64,000 nucleotides of DNA from Diaphorobacter sp. HDW4B (GTDB taxonomy: Bacteria; Pseudomonadota; Gammaproteobacteria; Burkholderiales; Burkholderiaceae_C). This document shows, piece after piece, positions 16,697 through 27,317 of the stretch (positions within the stretch are counted from its first letter, which is position 1; every line of letters starts with the position of its first letter). The stretch lies in contig NZ_CP049905.1 of assembly GCF_011305535.1 (NCBI RefSeq), positions 310,001 through 374,000 of the forward strand, given 5' to 3'. The translations under genes were made by a program, and so were the position numbers. Below the pieces are notes generated by a model. That model searched no databases, was not told the DNA's origin, and was given only the letters and a program-made list of their open reading frames with translations.

Positions 16697-17632
16697 TCAC
16701 CCCTTCCATGCCGCCCATTGCGCCACGCTGCTTTCAAGCACTTCCAGAAAGAGCCGCACGCGCAACGGCAACTCCCGCTGTCCATACACGACATACACGG
16801 ATTTGTAGGGCGGCATTCTGACATCGGGGAGCAGTTGCACCAGCCGCCCCGACACCAGATCCTCATGCGCCAGAAAGCGCGACATGCAGCCCCAACCGAT
16901 GCCCGCGAGCGTGGCCTGCAGCAGCGCCTCTGTGTTGTTGCACCAGAAGACGATCTGCATGGGCGATGCGCGCAGTGATCCCGTGTCGTCGAGATGCTCC
17001 AATTGCGCGAACCGCAAGCCCTCGGCGGCGTATGACACCGCTGGCAACGCCGTCAAATCCGAGAGGCTGTTGATCAAACTGTGTCGCTTGAGGAATTCCG
17101 GCGATGCAGCCAGACACACGTGATTGGTGCACAGCTTGCGCGCGATGCCCCAGGAGTCGGTTGGTTCACCAATGCGCACGGCCAGATCGAAGCCTTCGGC
17201 GGTGAGGTCGGTGCGGCGATTGTCGAGTTCGAGGTCGATGGTCACTTGCGGATACAGCCGCTGATACTGAAGCAGCGCGGGCATCACGCAGCGACTGCCA
17301 AAGTGCGTGGACGACGTGATGCGCAGCAGCCCGCGCGCCTCCTACTGCGTGTCGTCGGCGATCTGCTGCACCTCGTCGAGCAAGGACTGCAGCTTGCGGG
17401 CGCGCACTGCAATCGCACTGCCCGCCTCCGTCAACGACAGCGACCGCGTGCTGCGCCTGAGCAGGCGCACGCCCAAAGCTTTTTCGAGCGCTGCCACACG
17501 CCGCGAGAGCACGGAGCGATCGACCAGCAAACGATCTGCCGCCGCCTGAAAACTCCCTGCATCGGCCACCGCCAGAAAACGCAGCAGGTCTTCTGGATCG
17601 AGCGAAACGGAATCATGAGCGAGTGGTGACAT
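16697..17632 (-). pseudogene. LysR family regulator interrupted by an in-frame TAG
   Basis: The ATG at 17632 (GGAAGG upstream) starts MSPLAHDS followed by a normal LysR helix-turn-helix (LLRFLAVADAGSFQAAADRL, then SVLSRRVAALEKALGVRLLRR). The frame stops at TAG 17342-17344 just after ...QQIADDTQ. Without any frame change, the next codons read EARGLLRITSSTHFGSRCVM and continue into a complete LysR effector domain (FPQVTIDLEL-type region to the stop at 16697). One nonsense codon therefore splits an otherwise intact ~311-aa regulator. The downstream part has its own GTG/ATG codons (17287/17284). It is a pseudogene unless the amber is read through. Confidence 0.85.
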
Positions 17633-17667
17633 GAAGACGCCTTCCAGCAGAGGCAGGGCCAGAGAAC

Positions 17668-17686
17668 TCGTGCAATTACAGCACGA
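17668..17686. promoter_or_regulatory. Candidate LysR operator (T-N11-A dyad)
   Basis: TCGTGC (17668-17673) and GCACGA (17681-17686) form a perfect inverted repeat with a 7-base spacer, and the core TGC-N7-GCA fits the T-N11-A LysR consensus. It lies between the divergent, interrupted LysR gene and the oxidoreductase it would be expected to control. Confidence 0.55.
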
Positions 17687-17768
17687 ATGAATTGCCAACC
17701 CGCGTCTGTTTCGATGGGCCAGCGACTTCTAGACTGCCTGCACTGCAATCACTTTCAGGATCTTTCGC

Positions 17769-18356
17769 ATGAATACCGTCGTCAATCTGTTTCACCCGCA
17801 TCTTGAACAATCCCGTGTCAATCGTGCATGGGGAGAACGACTTGCGAGCGAGTCATCGATCACCGTACGCAGGCTATACGAACTCTATCCAGACGGGAAA
17901 ATCAATGTCGCACTGGAGCAAGCCGTGCTGGAAGCGCATGACCGGATCGTGTTCCAGCACCCGCTGCGCTGGTACTCGGTGCCGCCATTGATGAAGCAGT
18001 GGCTCGATGATGTGCTCACCTACGGCTGGGCTTATGGCTCGACCGGCAAGGCGCTGCACGGCAAGGAATGGCTGAGTTGCATCTCGACCGGCGGGCCTGC
18101 CGACTCCTATCAGGCAGGTGCCTACAACCACTATGCGATGAGCGAAATCCTCAAGCCGCTGCAGCAGACGGCCAATCTGATCGGCATGACCTACCTGCCG
18201 CCGTTCATCTTGCACGGTGCGGACAGCGCATCGCCTGCGCAGATTCAAGGCTCTGCTGAGACCATGCTGGCCCATGTGCTCGATGCGCGGCTGAATCCAC
18301 AACTGAAGCTCGCCGCGTTGCTGGCAGAGATCGACGCGGAAACCTCAGCTGCCTGA
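17769..18356 (+). CDS. NAD(P)H-dependent oxidoreductase, flavodoxin-like fold (KefF/MdaB type)
   Basis: A 195-aa quinone-reductase-like flavoprotein. Typical segments are VVNLFHPHLEQSRVNRAW (FMN/FAD phosphate region), DRIVFQHPLRWYSVPPLMKQWLDDVLTYGWAYG (the W-Y-x-x-P-P-x-x-K-x-W signature) and SCISTGGPADSYQAGAYNHY. The family reduces quinones or acts beside K+ efflux systems, but no kef gene is nearby. It is divergent from the interrupted LysR gene, with a LysR-type palindrome between them, so expression may now lack its regulator. Confidence 0.88.
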   Translation: MNTVVNLFHPHLEQSRVNRAWGERLASESSITVRRLYELYPDGKINVALEQAVLEAHDRIVFQHPLRWYSVPPLMKQWLDDVLTYGWAYGSTGKALHGKEWLSCISTGGPADSYQAGAYNHYAMSEILKPLQQTANLIGMTYLPPFILHGADSASPAQIQGSAETMLAHVLDARLNPQLKLAALLAEIDAETSAA

Positions 18357-18376
18357 TCCCCCGAATCTGGACGCAA

Positions 18377-18408
18377 AAAAGCGCAGGCTCTTGCGAGCTG
18401 CGCTTTTC
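18377..18408. terminator. Bidirectional terminator between oxidoreductase and typA
   Basis: Stem GCGCA (18381-18385) with TGCGC (18399-18403), extended inside by GCTC/GAGC across one bulged G, flanked by AAAA on the left and TTTT on the right. It serves the convergent oxidoreductase and typA genes. Confidence 0.8.
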
Positions 18409-18441
18409 TTGGCAGAAGCATGCATAGCATGCAGCCCATGA

Positions 18442-20265
18442 TCAGTCGCGCGAGGCGCGCTTGCGATCGTGTTCCTTCAGGTGACGCTTGCGCAGACGCA
18501 CCGACTTCGGTGTGATTTCTGCCAGCTCGTCGTCTTCGATGAACTCCACACCGTATTCCAGCGTGAGGTCGATCGGAGGCGTGATCTTGATCGCGTCTTC
18601 CTTGCCGGACACGCGGAAGTTGGTGAGCTGCTTGGTACGCGTGGCGTTCACCACCAGGTCGTTGTCGCGGTTGTGGATACCGACGATCATGCCTTCGTAC
18701 ACGGGATCGCCCGCCTTCACGAACATGCGGCCACGGTCGTCGAGCTTGCCCAGGGCGTAGGTGAAGATTTCACCGTCGTCCATGGAGATCAGCACGCCGT
18801 TCTTGCGACCGCCGATGTCGCCCTTGTGTGGCTCGTAGCTGTCGAAGATGTTGGAGATCAGGCCGGAACCGCGTGTCAGGTTCAGGAATTCGTTGGTGAA
18901 GCCGATCAGGCCACGTGCAGGAATGCGGTATTCCAGACGGACGCGACCGCGGCCATCGGGTTCCATGTTCACGAGTTCGCCCTTGCGCTCGCCCAGTGCC
19001 TGCATCACGCCGCCTTGGTGACCTTCTTCCAGGTCGGCGGTCACGAGTTCGATTGGCTCGCACTTTTCGCCGTTGATTTCGCGGAACACGACGCGTGGCT
19101 TGGACACGGCCAGTTCGTAGCCTTCGCGGCGCATTTCTTCCAGCAGAATGGTCAAGTGCAGTTCACCGCGACCAGCCACTTCAAAGATACCGTCTTCGTC
19201 GGTTTCCTTGACGCGCAGGGCCACGTTGGAGCGCAGTTCCTTTTGCAGACGATCCCAGATCTGGCGGCTGGTCACGAACTTGCCTTCACGACCTGCCAGT
19301 GGCGAGGTGTTCACGCAGAAGTTCATGGTCAGCGTAGGCTCGTCGATCTTGAGCATCGGCAGCGGCTGTGGGTTCGAAGGATCGGTCAGCGTTTCGCCGA
19401 TACCGACGTTTTCGATACCGTTGACCAGCACGATGTCGCTAGGACCGGCTTCGCTCACCTTGACGCGCTCCAGACCCTGGAACTTCAGCACTTCGTTGAC
19501 GCGACCCTTGTAGGTTGCGCCATCGGGGCCGGCCATGACCAGCACGTCCTGACCGGGCTTCAAAGTACCGGCGTTGATGCGGCCCACGCCGATACGACCC
19601 ACGAAGGTGGAGTAGTCGAGCGCGGAAATCTGCATTTGCAGCGGAGCGGATGCGTCCCCCTTGACGGCAGGCACGTGCTTGAGGATGGTGTCGAACAGGG
19701 CCGACATGTCGGGACCCCATTGTTCGCCAGCAGGGCCTTCTTCAAGCGAAGTCCAGCCGTTGATGCCGGAGGCGTACACCACGGGGAAGTCGAGCTGCTC
19801 GTCGGTCGCGCCGAGCTTGTCGAACAGGTCGAAAGCCGCGTTCACGACGTAGTCTGGACGAGCACCTGGCTTGTCGACCTTGTTCACCACCACGATGGGC
19901 TTCAGACCCAGCGCCAGCGCCTTCTTCGTCACGAAGCGCGTTTGGGGCATGGGGCCTTCTTGCGCGTCGATCAGCAGCACCACGCCGTCGACCATCGACA
20001 GAGCACGCTCCACTTCACCACCGAAGTCCGCGTGACCGGGTGTGTCGAGAATGTTGATGTGGGTGTCGTTCCAGCTGACCGCGCAGTTCTTGGCCAGAAT
20101 CGTGATGCCGCGCTCACGTTCGATGGCGTTGTTGTCCATGACGGTGTCGACGACTTTTTCGTGCTCGGCGAATGTGCCGGACTGACGCAGCAGCTGGTCA
20201 ACCATGGTGGTCTTGCCGTGGTCAACGTGCGCGATGATCGCAATGTTGCGGATTTGAGTGCTCAT
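18442..20265 (-). CDS. typA: Translational GTPase TypA/BipA
   Basis: A 607-aa ribosome-associated GTPase of the EF-G family, involved in 50S assembly and stress adaptation. GTP motifs: AHVDHGKTT (G1), the GITILAKN effector region, DTPGH (G3) and NKVDKPGA (G4). Later domains include the EF-G III/V-like parts and the TypA-specific C-terminal domain ([19 protein letters not shown], then basic [16 protein letters not shown]). The start overlaps the truB stop by 4 bases, making it the last gene of the rimP-nusA-infB-rbfA-truB-typA block. Confidence 0.97.
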   Translation of the reverse strand: MSTQIRNIAIIAHVDHGKTTMVDQLLRQSGTFAEHEKVVDTVMDNNAIERERGITILAKNCAVSWNDTHINILDTPGHADFGGEVERALSMVDGVVLLIDAQEGPMPQTRFVTKKALALGLKPIVVVNKVDKPGARPDYVVNAAFDLFDKLGATDEQLDFPVVYASGINGWTSLEEGPAGEQWGPDMSALFDTILKHVPAVKGDASAPLQMQISALDYSTFVGRIGVGRINAGTLKPGQDVLVMAGPDGATYKGRVNEVLKFQGLERVKVSEAGPSDIVLVNGIENVGIGETLTDPSNPQPLPMLKIDEPTLTMNFCVNTSPLAGREGKFVTSRQIWDRLQKELRSNVALRVKETDEDGIFEVAGRGELHLTILLEEMRREGYELAVSKPRVVFREINGEKCEPIELVTADLEEGHQGGVMQALGERKGELVNMEPDGRGRVRLEYRIPARGLIGFTNEFLNLTRGSGLISNIFDSYEPHKGDIGGRKNGVLISMDDGEIFTYALGKLDDRGRMFVKAGDPVYEGMIVGIHNRDNDLVVNATRTKQLTNFRVSGKEDAIKITPPIDLTLEYGVEFIEDDELAEITPKSVRLRKRHLKEHDRKRASRD

Positions 20266-21245
20266 AGCGTGGTTTCCAAAGTGCCGCGTTCAACCCGCGG
20301 CGAGTTTCCCAGAATTTGTTGAATTTCAATCGGGCTGAGAAGGCGGTCTGGTACCAACTCTCCTCCCGTAACGTGACCTACTCCCAGCAGCGCGCGTGGC
20401 TCTTCGCCAAACACCGCCACGGCATCCGCATCGGGCCAATCGCCACGACGGCGCAGACCCGACAGAAAACGCCCGGCATTTTCGCTATCGAGCGTGACAG
20501 TTGTGTGCTTGTTCAAAAGTGTCTCGACCGGATGCACATGCTGCATGCGTTTGTCTTCGGGCATGGCTTCGAGATCTGCGAGCTTCACGCAGCGCTCTAC
20601 TCCAATGCCGCCGGTGCCGATGCGGCGCAGCATTTTCAAGTGGCCGCCACAGCCGAGCGCTTCGCCTATGTCTTCACCCAGCGTGCGGATGTAGGTGCCC
20701 TTGGAGCAGCAGACCTTGAGATGCAGAAAGGGCTCATCGCCCTCCAGTTGCACGTCGAGCATCTCCAGCTCGTGAATCACGATATGGCGCGCGGCACGCT
20801 CGACCGTCTGGCCTTCGCGTGCATATTCATAGAGCGCCTTGCCGTCTTTCTTGAGCGCGCTGTGCATCGGAGGCACTTGCGCGATCGGGCCCATGAAGCG
20901 GTCCAGCACTTCGACGACCTGGCCCAGCGTGCATTGCACGGGGCGCGTCTGCAGCACTTCACCTTCGGCATCGGCCGTGCTCGTCGTGACGCCAAGGCGC
21001 ACGATGGTCTCGTACGTCTTGTCGGCTTCGAGCTGCAGTTGGCTGAATTTGGTGGCCGCACCAAAGCACAGCGGCAAAACGCCGCTGGCGAGTGGGTCCA
21101 GAGTACCTGTGTGACCGGCTTTTTCGGCGCGCAACAACCACTTGACCTTTTGCAGGACGTCGTTGCTGGACCAACCCAGCGGCTTGTCGAGCAGCAACAC
21201 CCCATGCACAGGGCGGCGCTGCACCCTTGTGCGTGGCGCGTTCAT
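20262..21245 (-). CDS. truB: tRNA pseudouridine(55) synthase TruB
   Basis: A 327-aa enzyme that isomerises U55 in the T-loop of most tRNAs. The catalytic aspartate is in GHTGTLDPLASGVLPLCFG (D50). The flanking motifs GVLLLDKPLGWSSNDVLQKVK and SALKKDGKALYEYAREG, and the C-terminal PUA-like region, are also typical. It lies three bases after rbfA and overlaps typA by ATGA. rbfA-truB is a conserved pair downstream of infB. Confidence 0.97.
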   Translation of the reverse strand: MNAPRTRVQRRPVHGVLLLDKPLGWSSNDVLQKVKWLLRAEKAGHTGTLDPLASGVLPLCFGAATKFSQLQLEADKTYETIVRLGVTTSTADAEGEVLQTRPVQCTLGQVVEVLDRFMGPIAQVPPMHSALKKDGKALYEYAREGQTVERAARHIVIHELEMLDVQLEGDEPFLHLKVCCSKGTYIRTLGEDIGEALGCGGHLKMLRRIGTGGIGVERCVKLADLEAMPEDKRMQHVHPVETLLNKHTTVTLDSENAGRFLSGLRRRGDWPDADAVAVFGEEPRALLGVGHVTGGELVPDRLLSPIEIQQILGNSPRVERGTLETTL

Positions 21246-21247
21246 GC

Positions 21248-21616
21248 TCAGTCTTCCTTGGCGCGCGACGAAACAGCCTTGGCGATCAAGGCGTTCATGT
21301 CGGCCGCACGTTCGGAGGTGCGGTCGAAATGGAAGTGCAGCGTAGGCACGGTGTGGATGTGCAGACGCTTGAACAAACCGTTGCGCAGGAAACCTGCGGA
21401 CTGGTTCAAGGCTTCTCCGGTCGCTTCTGCGTCGCCCACGAGCACGCTGAAGAATACCTTCGCGTGTGCGTAGTCGGGCGTCACTTCGACGCCTTGCAGG
21501 GTCACCATGCCGATGCGCGGGTCTTTCAACTCGCGGATCAGTTCAGACAGATCGCGCTGAATCTGATCCGCGACTTTGAAACCGCGGTTGGGCGTGGAGG
21601 ATTTCTTCGCTGCCAT
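21248..21616 (-). CDS. rbfA: Ribosome-binding factor A
   Basis: A 122-aa KH-fold protein for 30S subunit maturation and cold adaptation. Recognised by RVADQI-like start ([16 protein letters not shown]), the [26 protein letters not shown] block and the [15 protein letters not shown] strand. I chose the ATG at 21616 ([12 protein letters not shown]). The upstream codons belong to the short gap after infB. Its position between infB and truB supports the call. Confidence 0.96.
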   Translation of the reverse strand: MAAKKSSTPNRGFKVADQIQRDLSELIRELKDPRIGMVTLQGVEVTPDYAHAKVFFSVLVGDAEATGEALNQSAGFLRNGLFKRLHIHTVPTLHFHFDRTSERAADMNALIAKAVSSRAKED

Positions 21617-21643
21617 GCTCTTGCTTCGCTCCTGCACGACGCT

Positions 21644-24526
21644 TTACAGCGTACGTGCGATCTCCTTGATTTCAAAGAGTTCGAGCTGATCGCCTTCCCT
21701 GATGTCGTTGTAGTTGCGCAGCTTGATACCGCACTCGAAGCCTTCCTTGACTTCCTTGACATCGTCCTTGTGACGGCGGATCGATTCGACTTCGCCGGTG
21801 TAGATGACGATGTTTTCGCGCAGCAGACGGAACTTGCAGCCACGCTTGACTTCGCCGGACGTGACGTAGGAACCGGCAACAGTACCGATCTTGGAGGCCA
21901 CGAACACGGTGCGGATTTCGGCCGTACCGATGGCTTCTTCGCGCTGCTCGGGAGCCAGCATGCCGGACATGGCCGCCTTCACTTCATCCACTGCGTCGTA
22001 GATGATGTTGTAGTAGCGGATGTCCACATCGTTGCCTTCAGCGGTCTTGCGAGCTTGCGCGTCGGCACGAACGTTGAAGCCGATGATGATGGCCTTGGAG
22101 GCGATCGCCAGGTTGACGTCGGATTCGCTGATGCCACCCACGCCGGAGTAGACCATCTGCACCTTGATTTCGTCGGTGGACAGCTTGAGCAGCGAGGTAG
22201 CCAGAGCTTCCTGCGAGCCTTGCACGTCGGCCTTGATGATCAGCGGCAGAGTCTGCACCGCACCGCCCGCACCCATTTCGGAGAACATGTTCTCGAGCTT
22301 CGCAGCTTGCTGCTTGGCCAACTTGGTATTGCGGAACTTGCCAGCACGGTAGGTCGCGATTTCACGGGCGCGGCGTTCATCGCTCAGCACCATGAAGTCG
22401 TCACCGGCCTGCGGAACTTCGTTCAAGCCCTGGATTTCGACAGGGATCGAAGGACCGGCTTCCTTGGTCTGCTTGCCGTCTTCATCCAGCATGGCGCGAA
22501 CGCGGCCGAATGTCTGACCTGCCAGAACAATGTCACCCACCTTGAGCGTACCGGACTGCACCAGCACGGTCGCCACGGAACCACGGCCCTTGTCGAGCTG
22601 GGCTTCGATCACGAGACCCTTGGCTGCGGCGTCGACCGGAGCCTTGAGCTCCAGCACTTCAGCTTGCAGCAGCACTTGCTCGAGCAGCTCGTCGATGCCT
22701 GCACCGGTCTTGGACGACACGGACACGAATGGCGAATCGCCACCGTATTCTTCAGGCACCACTTCAACGGCAACCAGTTCCTGTTTGACGCGGTCCGGGT
22801 TGGCATCGGGCTTGTCGGCCTTGGTGATCGCGACCACCACGGGCACATTCGCAGCCTTGGCGTGCTTGATGGCTTCCTTGGTCTGGGGCATGACGCCGTC
22901 GTCGGCAGCCACCACCAGAATCACGATGTCGGTTGCCTGAGCACCGCGAGCACGCATGGCCGTGAAGGCCTCGTGACCGGGGGTATCGAGGAACGTCACG
23001 ATGCCGCGTGGAGTTTCCACGTGGTAGGCACCGATGTGCTGCGTGATACCGCCCGCTTCGCCCACCGCCACCTTGGAGCGGCGGATGTAGTCCAGCAGCG
23101 AGGTCTTGCCGTGGTCGACGTGACCCATCACGGTCACCACAGGTGCGCGCGGCAGCTGTTCGGATTCCGAGTTGGAGACTTCTTCCGCAGTGAATGCTTC
23201 CGGATCGTCCAGAGCAGCCACCTTGGCGGTGTGACCCATTTCCTCGACCACGATCATGGCCGTGTCCTGGTCCAGCATCTGGTTGATGGTGACCATCTGG
23301 CCCATCTTCATCAGAATCTTGATCAGTTCACCGGCCTTCACGGACATCTTGTGCGCCAGTTCCGCGACCGTGATGGTCTCGGGCACGTGCACTTCAATGG
23401 CGCGGAATTCGGCCTGAGCATGTTGCTGATGATGATCGTTGCGGTCATTGCCGCCACGACGACCACCGCGCGGACCACCGCGCCAGTTGGAGCGATTGTT
23501 CACGCCACCCGAGGCATCGCCACGGGTCTTGATTTCCTTCTTCTTCGCGCCGTCATTGGCCCAACTGGATGACAGCTTGGCGGACTTGACTTCCTTGCCG
23601 TCCTTGCCAACACCAGCACCGGCTGCAGGAGCCGCTGCGGCGGTGCGCGCACCAGCGCCACCGGTACCGGTAGCGGGCTTGTGCAGCGTGCCCTTCTTGG
23701 CATCGGCGCCAGCAGGCTTGGCAACCGGCTTCGGCTCCTCGGGCTTCTTGGCGACCAGCACCTTCTTGGGAGCGGCCATCATGGCGCGAATGGCTTCGGC
23801 TTCAGCCAGAGCCTTCTTGCGGCGATCATCCAGATCGGCTGCGCGAGCGGTTTCCTCCGCCTGACGCGCCTTGGACTCAGCCTCGGCCTTGGCGCGGGCA
23901 TCGGCCTGTGCCTTGTTGCGCGCTTCGGCTTCGGCAGCGGCTTCGGCAGCAGCTTCCTTGCGAGCAGCGTTTTCCGCGGCCTTCTTGCCCGCTTCCGCAG
24001 CCATGTAGGCAGCAGCGCGCTCTTCGGCTTCGCGGTCACGGCGCTCGCGCTCTTCGCGTTCGCGGCGCTGCGCAACTAGGTCTTCTTCCTGGCGGCCGAT
24101 CAGCTCGGCATTGCGGCGCGCTTCTTCCTCGCGACGAACCAAGTCCTGGTCCTCGGCGGATACGACGTCTTCGTGCACTGCGGCGGCGGACTCCGAACCT
24201 GCATCGGACGGAACTTCGGTGCCGTCTTCGCGTTTGACGAAAGTACGCTTCTTGCGCACTTCAACTTGGATTGTGCGAGCTTTGCCTGTGGCATCAGCTT
24301 GCTTGATTTCGCTAGTGGATTTTTTCACCAAAGTAATTTTCTTGCGATCTGCACCAGACGTGCCATGGCTGGCCTGCAGATAGGCAAGCAGCTTTTGCTT
24401 GTCACCCTCGGTCAGGGCATCGCTCGGAGATGCCTTTGCCACACCAGCGGTCTTCAATTGATCCAGCAGCATGGCAGGGGATTTTTTGAGTTCGGCGGCG
24501 AACTCGGCGACTGTATTGCTCGACAT
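21644..24526 (-). CDS. infB: Translation initiation factor IF-2
   Basis: A 960-aa GTPase that places initiator tRNA on the 30S subunit. The N-terminus ([29 protein letters not shown]) is the IF-2 N domain, followed by a long charged Ala/Glu/Arg-rich linker (about residues 100-370, probably helical), a Gly/Arg-rich [17 protein letters not shown] patch, and the G domain with [37 protein letters not shown] and TKADKP. C-terminal domains end in [15 protein letters not shown]. The linker length is at the upper end for the family, as in other beta-proteobacteria. Confidence 0.98.
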   Translation of the reverse strand: MSSNTVAEFAAELKKSPAMLLDQLKTAGVAKASPSDALTEGDKQKLLAYLQASHGTSGADRKKITLVKKSTSEIKQADATGKARTIQVEVRKKRTFVKREDGTEVPSDAGSESAAAVHEDVVSAEDQDLVRREEEARRNAELIGRQEEDLVAQRREREERERRDREAEERAAAYMAAEAGKKAAENAARKEAAAEAAAEAEARNKAQADARAKAEAESKARQAEETARAADLDDRRKKALAEAEAIRAMMAAPKKVLVAKKPEEPKPVAKPAGADAKKGTLHKPATGTGGAGARTAAAAPAAGAGVGKDGKEVKSAKLSSSWANDGAKKKEIKTRGDASGGVNNRSNWRGGPRGGRRGGNDRNDHHQQHAQAEFRAIEVHVPETITVAELAHKMSVKAGELIKILMKMGQMVTINQMLDQDTAMIVVEEMGHTAKVAALDDPEAFTAEEVSNSESEQLPRAPVVTVMGHVDHGKTSLLDYIRRSKVAVGEAGGITQHIGAYHVETPRGIVTFLDTPGHEAFTAMRARGAQATDIVILVVAADDGVMPQTKEAIKHAKAANVPVVVAITKADKPDANPDRVKQELVAVEVVPEEYGGDSPFVSVSSKTGAGIDELLEQVLLQAEVLELKAPVDAAAKGLVIEAQLDKGRGSVATVLVQSGTLKVGDIVLAGQTFGRVRAMLDEDGKQTKEAGPSIPVEIQGLNEVPQAGDDFMVLSDERRAREIATYRAGKFRNTKLAKQQAAKLENMFSEMGAGGAVQTLPLIIKADVQGSQEALATSLLKLSTDEIKVQMVYSGVGGISESDVNLAIASKAIIIGFNVRADAQARKTAEGNDVDIRYYNIIYDAVDEVKAAMSGMLAPEQREEAIGTAEIRTVFVASKIGTVAGSYVTSGEVKRGCKFRLLRENIVIYTGEVESIRRHKDDVKEVKEGFECGIKLRNYNDIREGDQLELFEIKEIARTL

Positions 24527-24550
24527 ATTGTGCTTGTACCTCCTTGACCT

Positions 24551-26035
24551 TTACTCTTGCCCAGTAAACCAGTGCTCACGCGCCTTCAGAATCAAGGCTT
24601 TCGCTTCGTCAGCAGTCTGGCCGGTCAGTTCGGTCAGCTCATCAATGGCCAGGTCGGCGAGATCATCACGAGTGTTCACGCCGGCCTCAACCAGCTTGTC
24701 GATCTGTTCAGGCGTCAGGCCGTCCAGAGAGCGCAGATCTTGCGAAACGCCGTCCACACTCTCTTCACGTGCGATTTCCATGGTGAGCAGAGCGTCCTTG
24801 GCACGCACGCGCAGCTCATTCACGGTATCTTCATCAAAACTTTCGATTTCCAGCATTTCCTGCAGCGGTACGTAGGCCACTTCTTCGAGGCTGTTGAAAC
24901 CTTCCTCGATCAGGATGTCGGCGATTTCTTCATCCACGTCCAGCTTTTCCATGAACAGCTGGCGTGCGGCGCTGGTTTCATCGGCCTGTTTCTGGGCAGA
25001 TTCGGCAGCGTCCATGATGTTGATCTTCCAACCCGTCAGGTCGGAAGCCAAACGCACGTTCTGGCCGCCGCGGCCGATGGCGATCGCGAGGTTTTCCTCG
25101 TCCACCACCACGTCCATGGCGTGTTTTTCTTCGTCCACGACGATGGAGGACACATTCGCAGGCGCCAGAGCGCCGATCACGAATTGGGCCGGGTCTTCGG
25201 ACCACAGCACGATGTCCACGCGCTCGCCGGCGAGTTCGTTGGTCACGGCATTCACGCGGGTGCCACGCACGCCGACGCAAGTACCGATGGGGTCCACGCG
25301 CTTGTCATGCGAGAGCACGGCAATCTTGGCACGGCTGCCCGGATCGCGAGCGCAGCTCTTGATCTCGAGGAGACCTTGTTCGATTTCGGGCACTTCGTTG
25401 CGGAACAGCTCGATCATGAACTCGGGCGCAGAGCGCGAGAGGATGATCGGCGCGCCGCGCAGCGTCAGGTCCACTTCCATGATCTGGGCGCGCACGCGGT
25501 CGCCGTTGCGGAGGTTTTCCTTCGGAATCATTTCGCCGCGACGCAGGCGACCTTCGACGCGGCCGGACTCGACGATGATGTCGCCCTTGTCCATGCGCTT
25601 GACGGTGCCGGTGAAGATATTCTCGCCACGGCTCATGAAGTCGTTGAGCAGCATTTCGCGCTCGGCGTCGCGGATCTTCTGCAGAATGACCTGCTTGGCG
25701 GCCATCGCACCGATACGGCCGATCGGCACGGATTCGACTTCTTCTTCGATGTACTCGCCCACAGCGATATTGGCCACGCGGTCCTGCGCGTCCATCAACA
25801 GCTCTTCAGCGTCGGGATTCTGCAGACCCGCATCGTCAGGCACGACGACCCAACGACGGAAAGTGTCGTAATTACCGCTATCGCGATCGATAGCCACGCG
25901 AATATCCACCTCGCCCGGATAGAGCTTCTTGGTGGCCTGCGCCAGAGCGGACTCGACGGCACCCAGCACCACATCGCGCTCGACATTCTTTTCACGCGAA
26001 ATGGCCTCAACCAACATCAACAATTCGCGATTCAT
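24551..26035 (-). CDS. nusA: Transcription termination/antitermination protein NusA
   Basis: A 494-aa RNA-polymerase-binding factor. N-terminal domain ([34 protein letters not shown]), S1 domain ([22 protein letters not shown]), two KH domains ([28 protein letters not shown] and [23 protein letters not shown]) and two C-terminal acidic repeats ([16 protein letters not shown] and [16 protein letters not shown]). It lies 24 bases before infB and after rimP in the usual order. Confidence 0.98.
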   Translation of the reverse strand: MNRELLMLVEAISREKNVERDVVLGAVESALAQATKKLYPGEVDIRVAIDRDSGNYDTFRRWVVVPDDAGLQNPDAEELLMDAQDRVANIAVGEYIEEEVESVPIGRIGAMAAKQVILQKIRDAEREMLLNDFMSRGENIFTGTVKRMDKGDIIVESGRVEGRLRRGEMIPKENLRNGDRVRAQIMEVDLTLRGAPIILSRSAPEFMIELFRNEVPEIEQGLLEIKSCARDPGSRAKIAVLSHDKRVDPIGTCVGVRGTRVNAVTNELAGERVDIVLWSEDPAQFVIGALAPANVSSIVVDEEKHAMDVVVDEENLAIAIGRGGQNVRLASDLTGWKINIMDAAESAQKQADETSAARQLFMEKLDVDEEIADILIEEGFNSLEEVAYVPLQEMLEIESFDEDTVNELRVRAKDALLTMEIAREESVDGVSQDLRSLDGLTPEQIDKLVEAGVNTRDDLADLAIDELTELTGQTADEAKALILKAREHWFTGQE

Positions 26036-26113
26036 TTCGACGACTCTCCTGTTTCAATCACTTTGAGGCAGCACCCGCATCCATGCGATGCCGTCCCCGT
26101 ATATTTCAAACGT

Positions 26114-26701
26114 TCAACCCGCCTGCTGGCCTGGTTTGGCGCTCCGCCCCTTGAAATTCACAATGGGCGCAAGGCGCGCCTCCCGCAATTCATCAAAGGT
26201 GAACCCCAGTGCCTGCAGCGGCGCGGGCTCACGTTTCTTGCTCACACGCTGACCTGGCTTGACCGGAGGCGCATCGCTCCAGACCACTTGCCAGCCACCG
26301 TTTTCGGCCCGCTCCAGCGTGCCGCGAAATTTCTTGCGATTGGCGTTGATCAAACCGCCACCGGCTTCACCAACGGGCTCCTTGAGCGTGACATCGACTT
26401 CTGCGCCTTCAAAACGCTGAAAGTCCATCTCGTGACGCAGGAGACGGTCAATTCCTGGGGACGAAATTTCGAGGCGGTTGTAATCCACCGCATCGACTTC
26501 CAGCGCGAATTGCAACTGGCGGGTGACCTTTTCGCAATCTTCCACCGTGATGAATTGCTCAGCCGCTGGCTCCTCCCCGGCAGTCGGTTGCCACGGAAGG
26601 TCAATGGTGATTCTCAAGAGGCCGCCTGCGGAGCGCTCAATCTCCACCAGGTCATAGCCCAGCCCGGTCACGGTTTGTTCAACGATTTGCTGCAATGCCA
26701 C
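26114..26701 (-). CDS. rimP: Ribosome maturation factor RimP
   Basis: A 195-aa 30S assembly factor. Marks are LQQIVEQTVTGLGYDLVEIERSAGGLLRITIDLP, ITVEDCEKVTRQLQFALEVD and LEISSPGIDRLLRHEMDFQRFEGAEVDVTL. I chose the GTG at 26701 because the product then begins (M)ALQQIVEQ as in relatives. An in-frame TTG at 26734 would add 11 unconserved residues. An insert around residues 30-40 (QPTAGEEPAAEQ) is somewhat long, as in other Comamonadaceae. First gene of the nusA-infB block. Confidence 0.94.
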   Translation of the reverse strand: MALQQIVEQTVTGLGYDLVEIERSAGGLLRITIDLPWQPTAGEEPAAEQFITVEDCEKVTRQLQFALEVDAVDYNRLEISSPGIDRLLRHEMDFQRFEGAEVDVTLKEPVGEAGGGLINANRKKFRGTLERAENGGWQVVWSDAPPVKPGQRVSKKREPAPLQALGFTFDELREARLAPIVNFKGRSAKPGQQAG

Positions 26702-26781
26702 GTATGCGCTCTGTCCTGTTTCTCGAATGCACAAGCCAAGGGTTCGCTCTTGAAATCACTTGATGCCAAAAGCAAACGCCC

Positions 26782-26810
26782 AAAAAAAAGGGCGGTTGGA
26801 ACCCGCCCGT
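26782..26810 (-). terminator. Intrinsic terminator for the thioredoxin/cytochrome operon
   Basis: On the minus strand GGGCGG (26808-26803), a short loop and CCGCCC (26795-26790) are followed directly by eight T residues (26789-26782). It separates the upstream cytochrome/thioredoxin genes from rimP. Confidence 0.85.
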
Positions 26811-26899
26811 TTGGTCGTGAAGACAGCATTATAGCCCGATTACAAGTTTCTGCATAGCAGCACGGCATGCATTTTGCATTGGTGATGGTCGCAAAACAT

Positions 26900-27292
26900 T
26901 CACGATCCTGTGCTTGCAAGCCGCTCAAGCAAAGGCGCGGCGTGCACATCGGCCGACTGCGCCTTTTCTTGCATCAAGCGCCTGAGCAAGGTGTTGATCA
27001 GGCCAATCTGCGGCAGCACCGGCCCGAGAAAGCGCACCTCGCTGCCCTCGGAAATCAGCAGTGACGGAAAGGTTTCCACCTCGTAGTCCCCCATTGCCTC
27101 TTCCTCATCCTCGACATCGACCCAGCGGAATTCGACCTCAGGATACTGCGCGGCCAACGCCTCGAACTGCGGCTGGTATTGGTTGCAGACAACACACCAG
27201 GCCGCACACAGGCAGATCACACGCCGCACAGGGCGAATATCAATGGCGGTCTCATCAGCCGCCGGCATGGGCAAATCGGTCATCACAGTCAT
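26900..27292 (-). CDS. Thioredoxin-like protein
   Basis: A 130-aa thioredoxin-fold protein with the active-site CxxC in ICLCAAWCVVCNQYQPQFEALA (WCVVC instead of WCGPC) and a cis-proline region in ETFPSLLI. It has no signal peptide, so it is probably cytoplasmic. It follows the tri-haem cytochrome gene by 25 bases on the same strand. A role in cytochrome maturation is conceivable but cytoplasmic placement makes that doubtful. ATG at 27292; an internal ATG at 27283 is possible. Confidence 0.85.
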   Translation of the reverse strand: MTVMTDLPMPAADETAIDIRPVRRVICLCAAWCVVCNQYQPQFEALAAQYPEVEFRWVDVEDEEEAMGDYEVETFPSLLISEGSEVRFLGPVLPQIGLINTLLRRLMQEKAQSADVHAAPLLERLASTGS

Positions 27293-27317
27293 TCAACACA
27301 ATATCGGGGGCTTCGCA

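Noticed and set aside
21227-23572. A 781-codon plus-strand frame opposite infB
   Set aside because: Antisense to the strongly recognised IF-2 and RbfA genes. His/Asp/Val-rich composition typical of a shadow frame.
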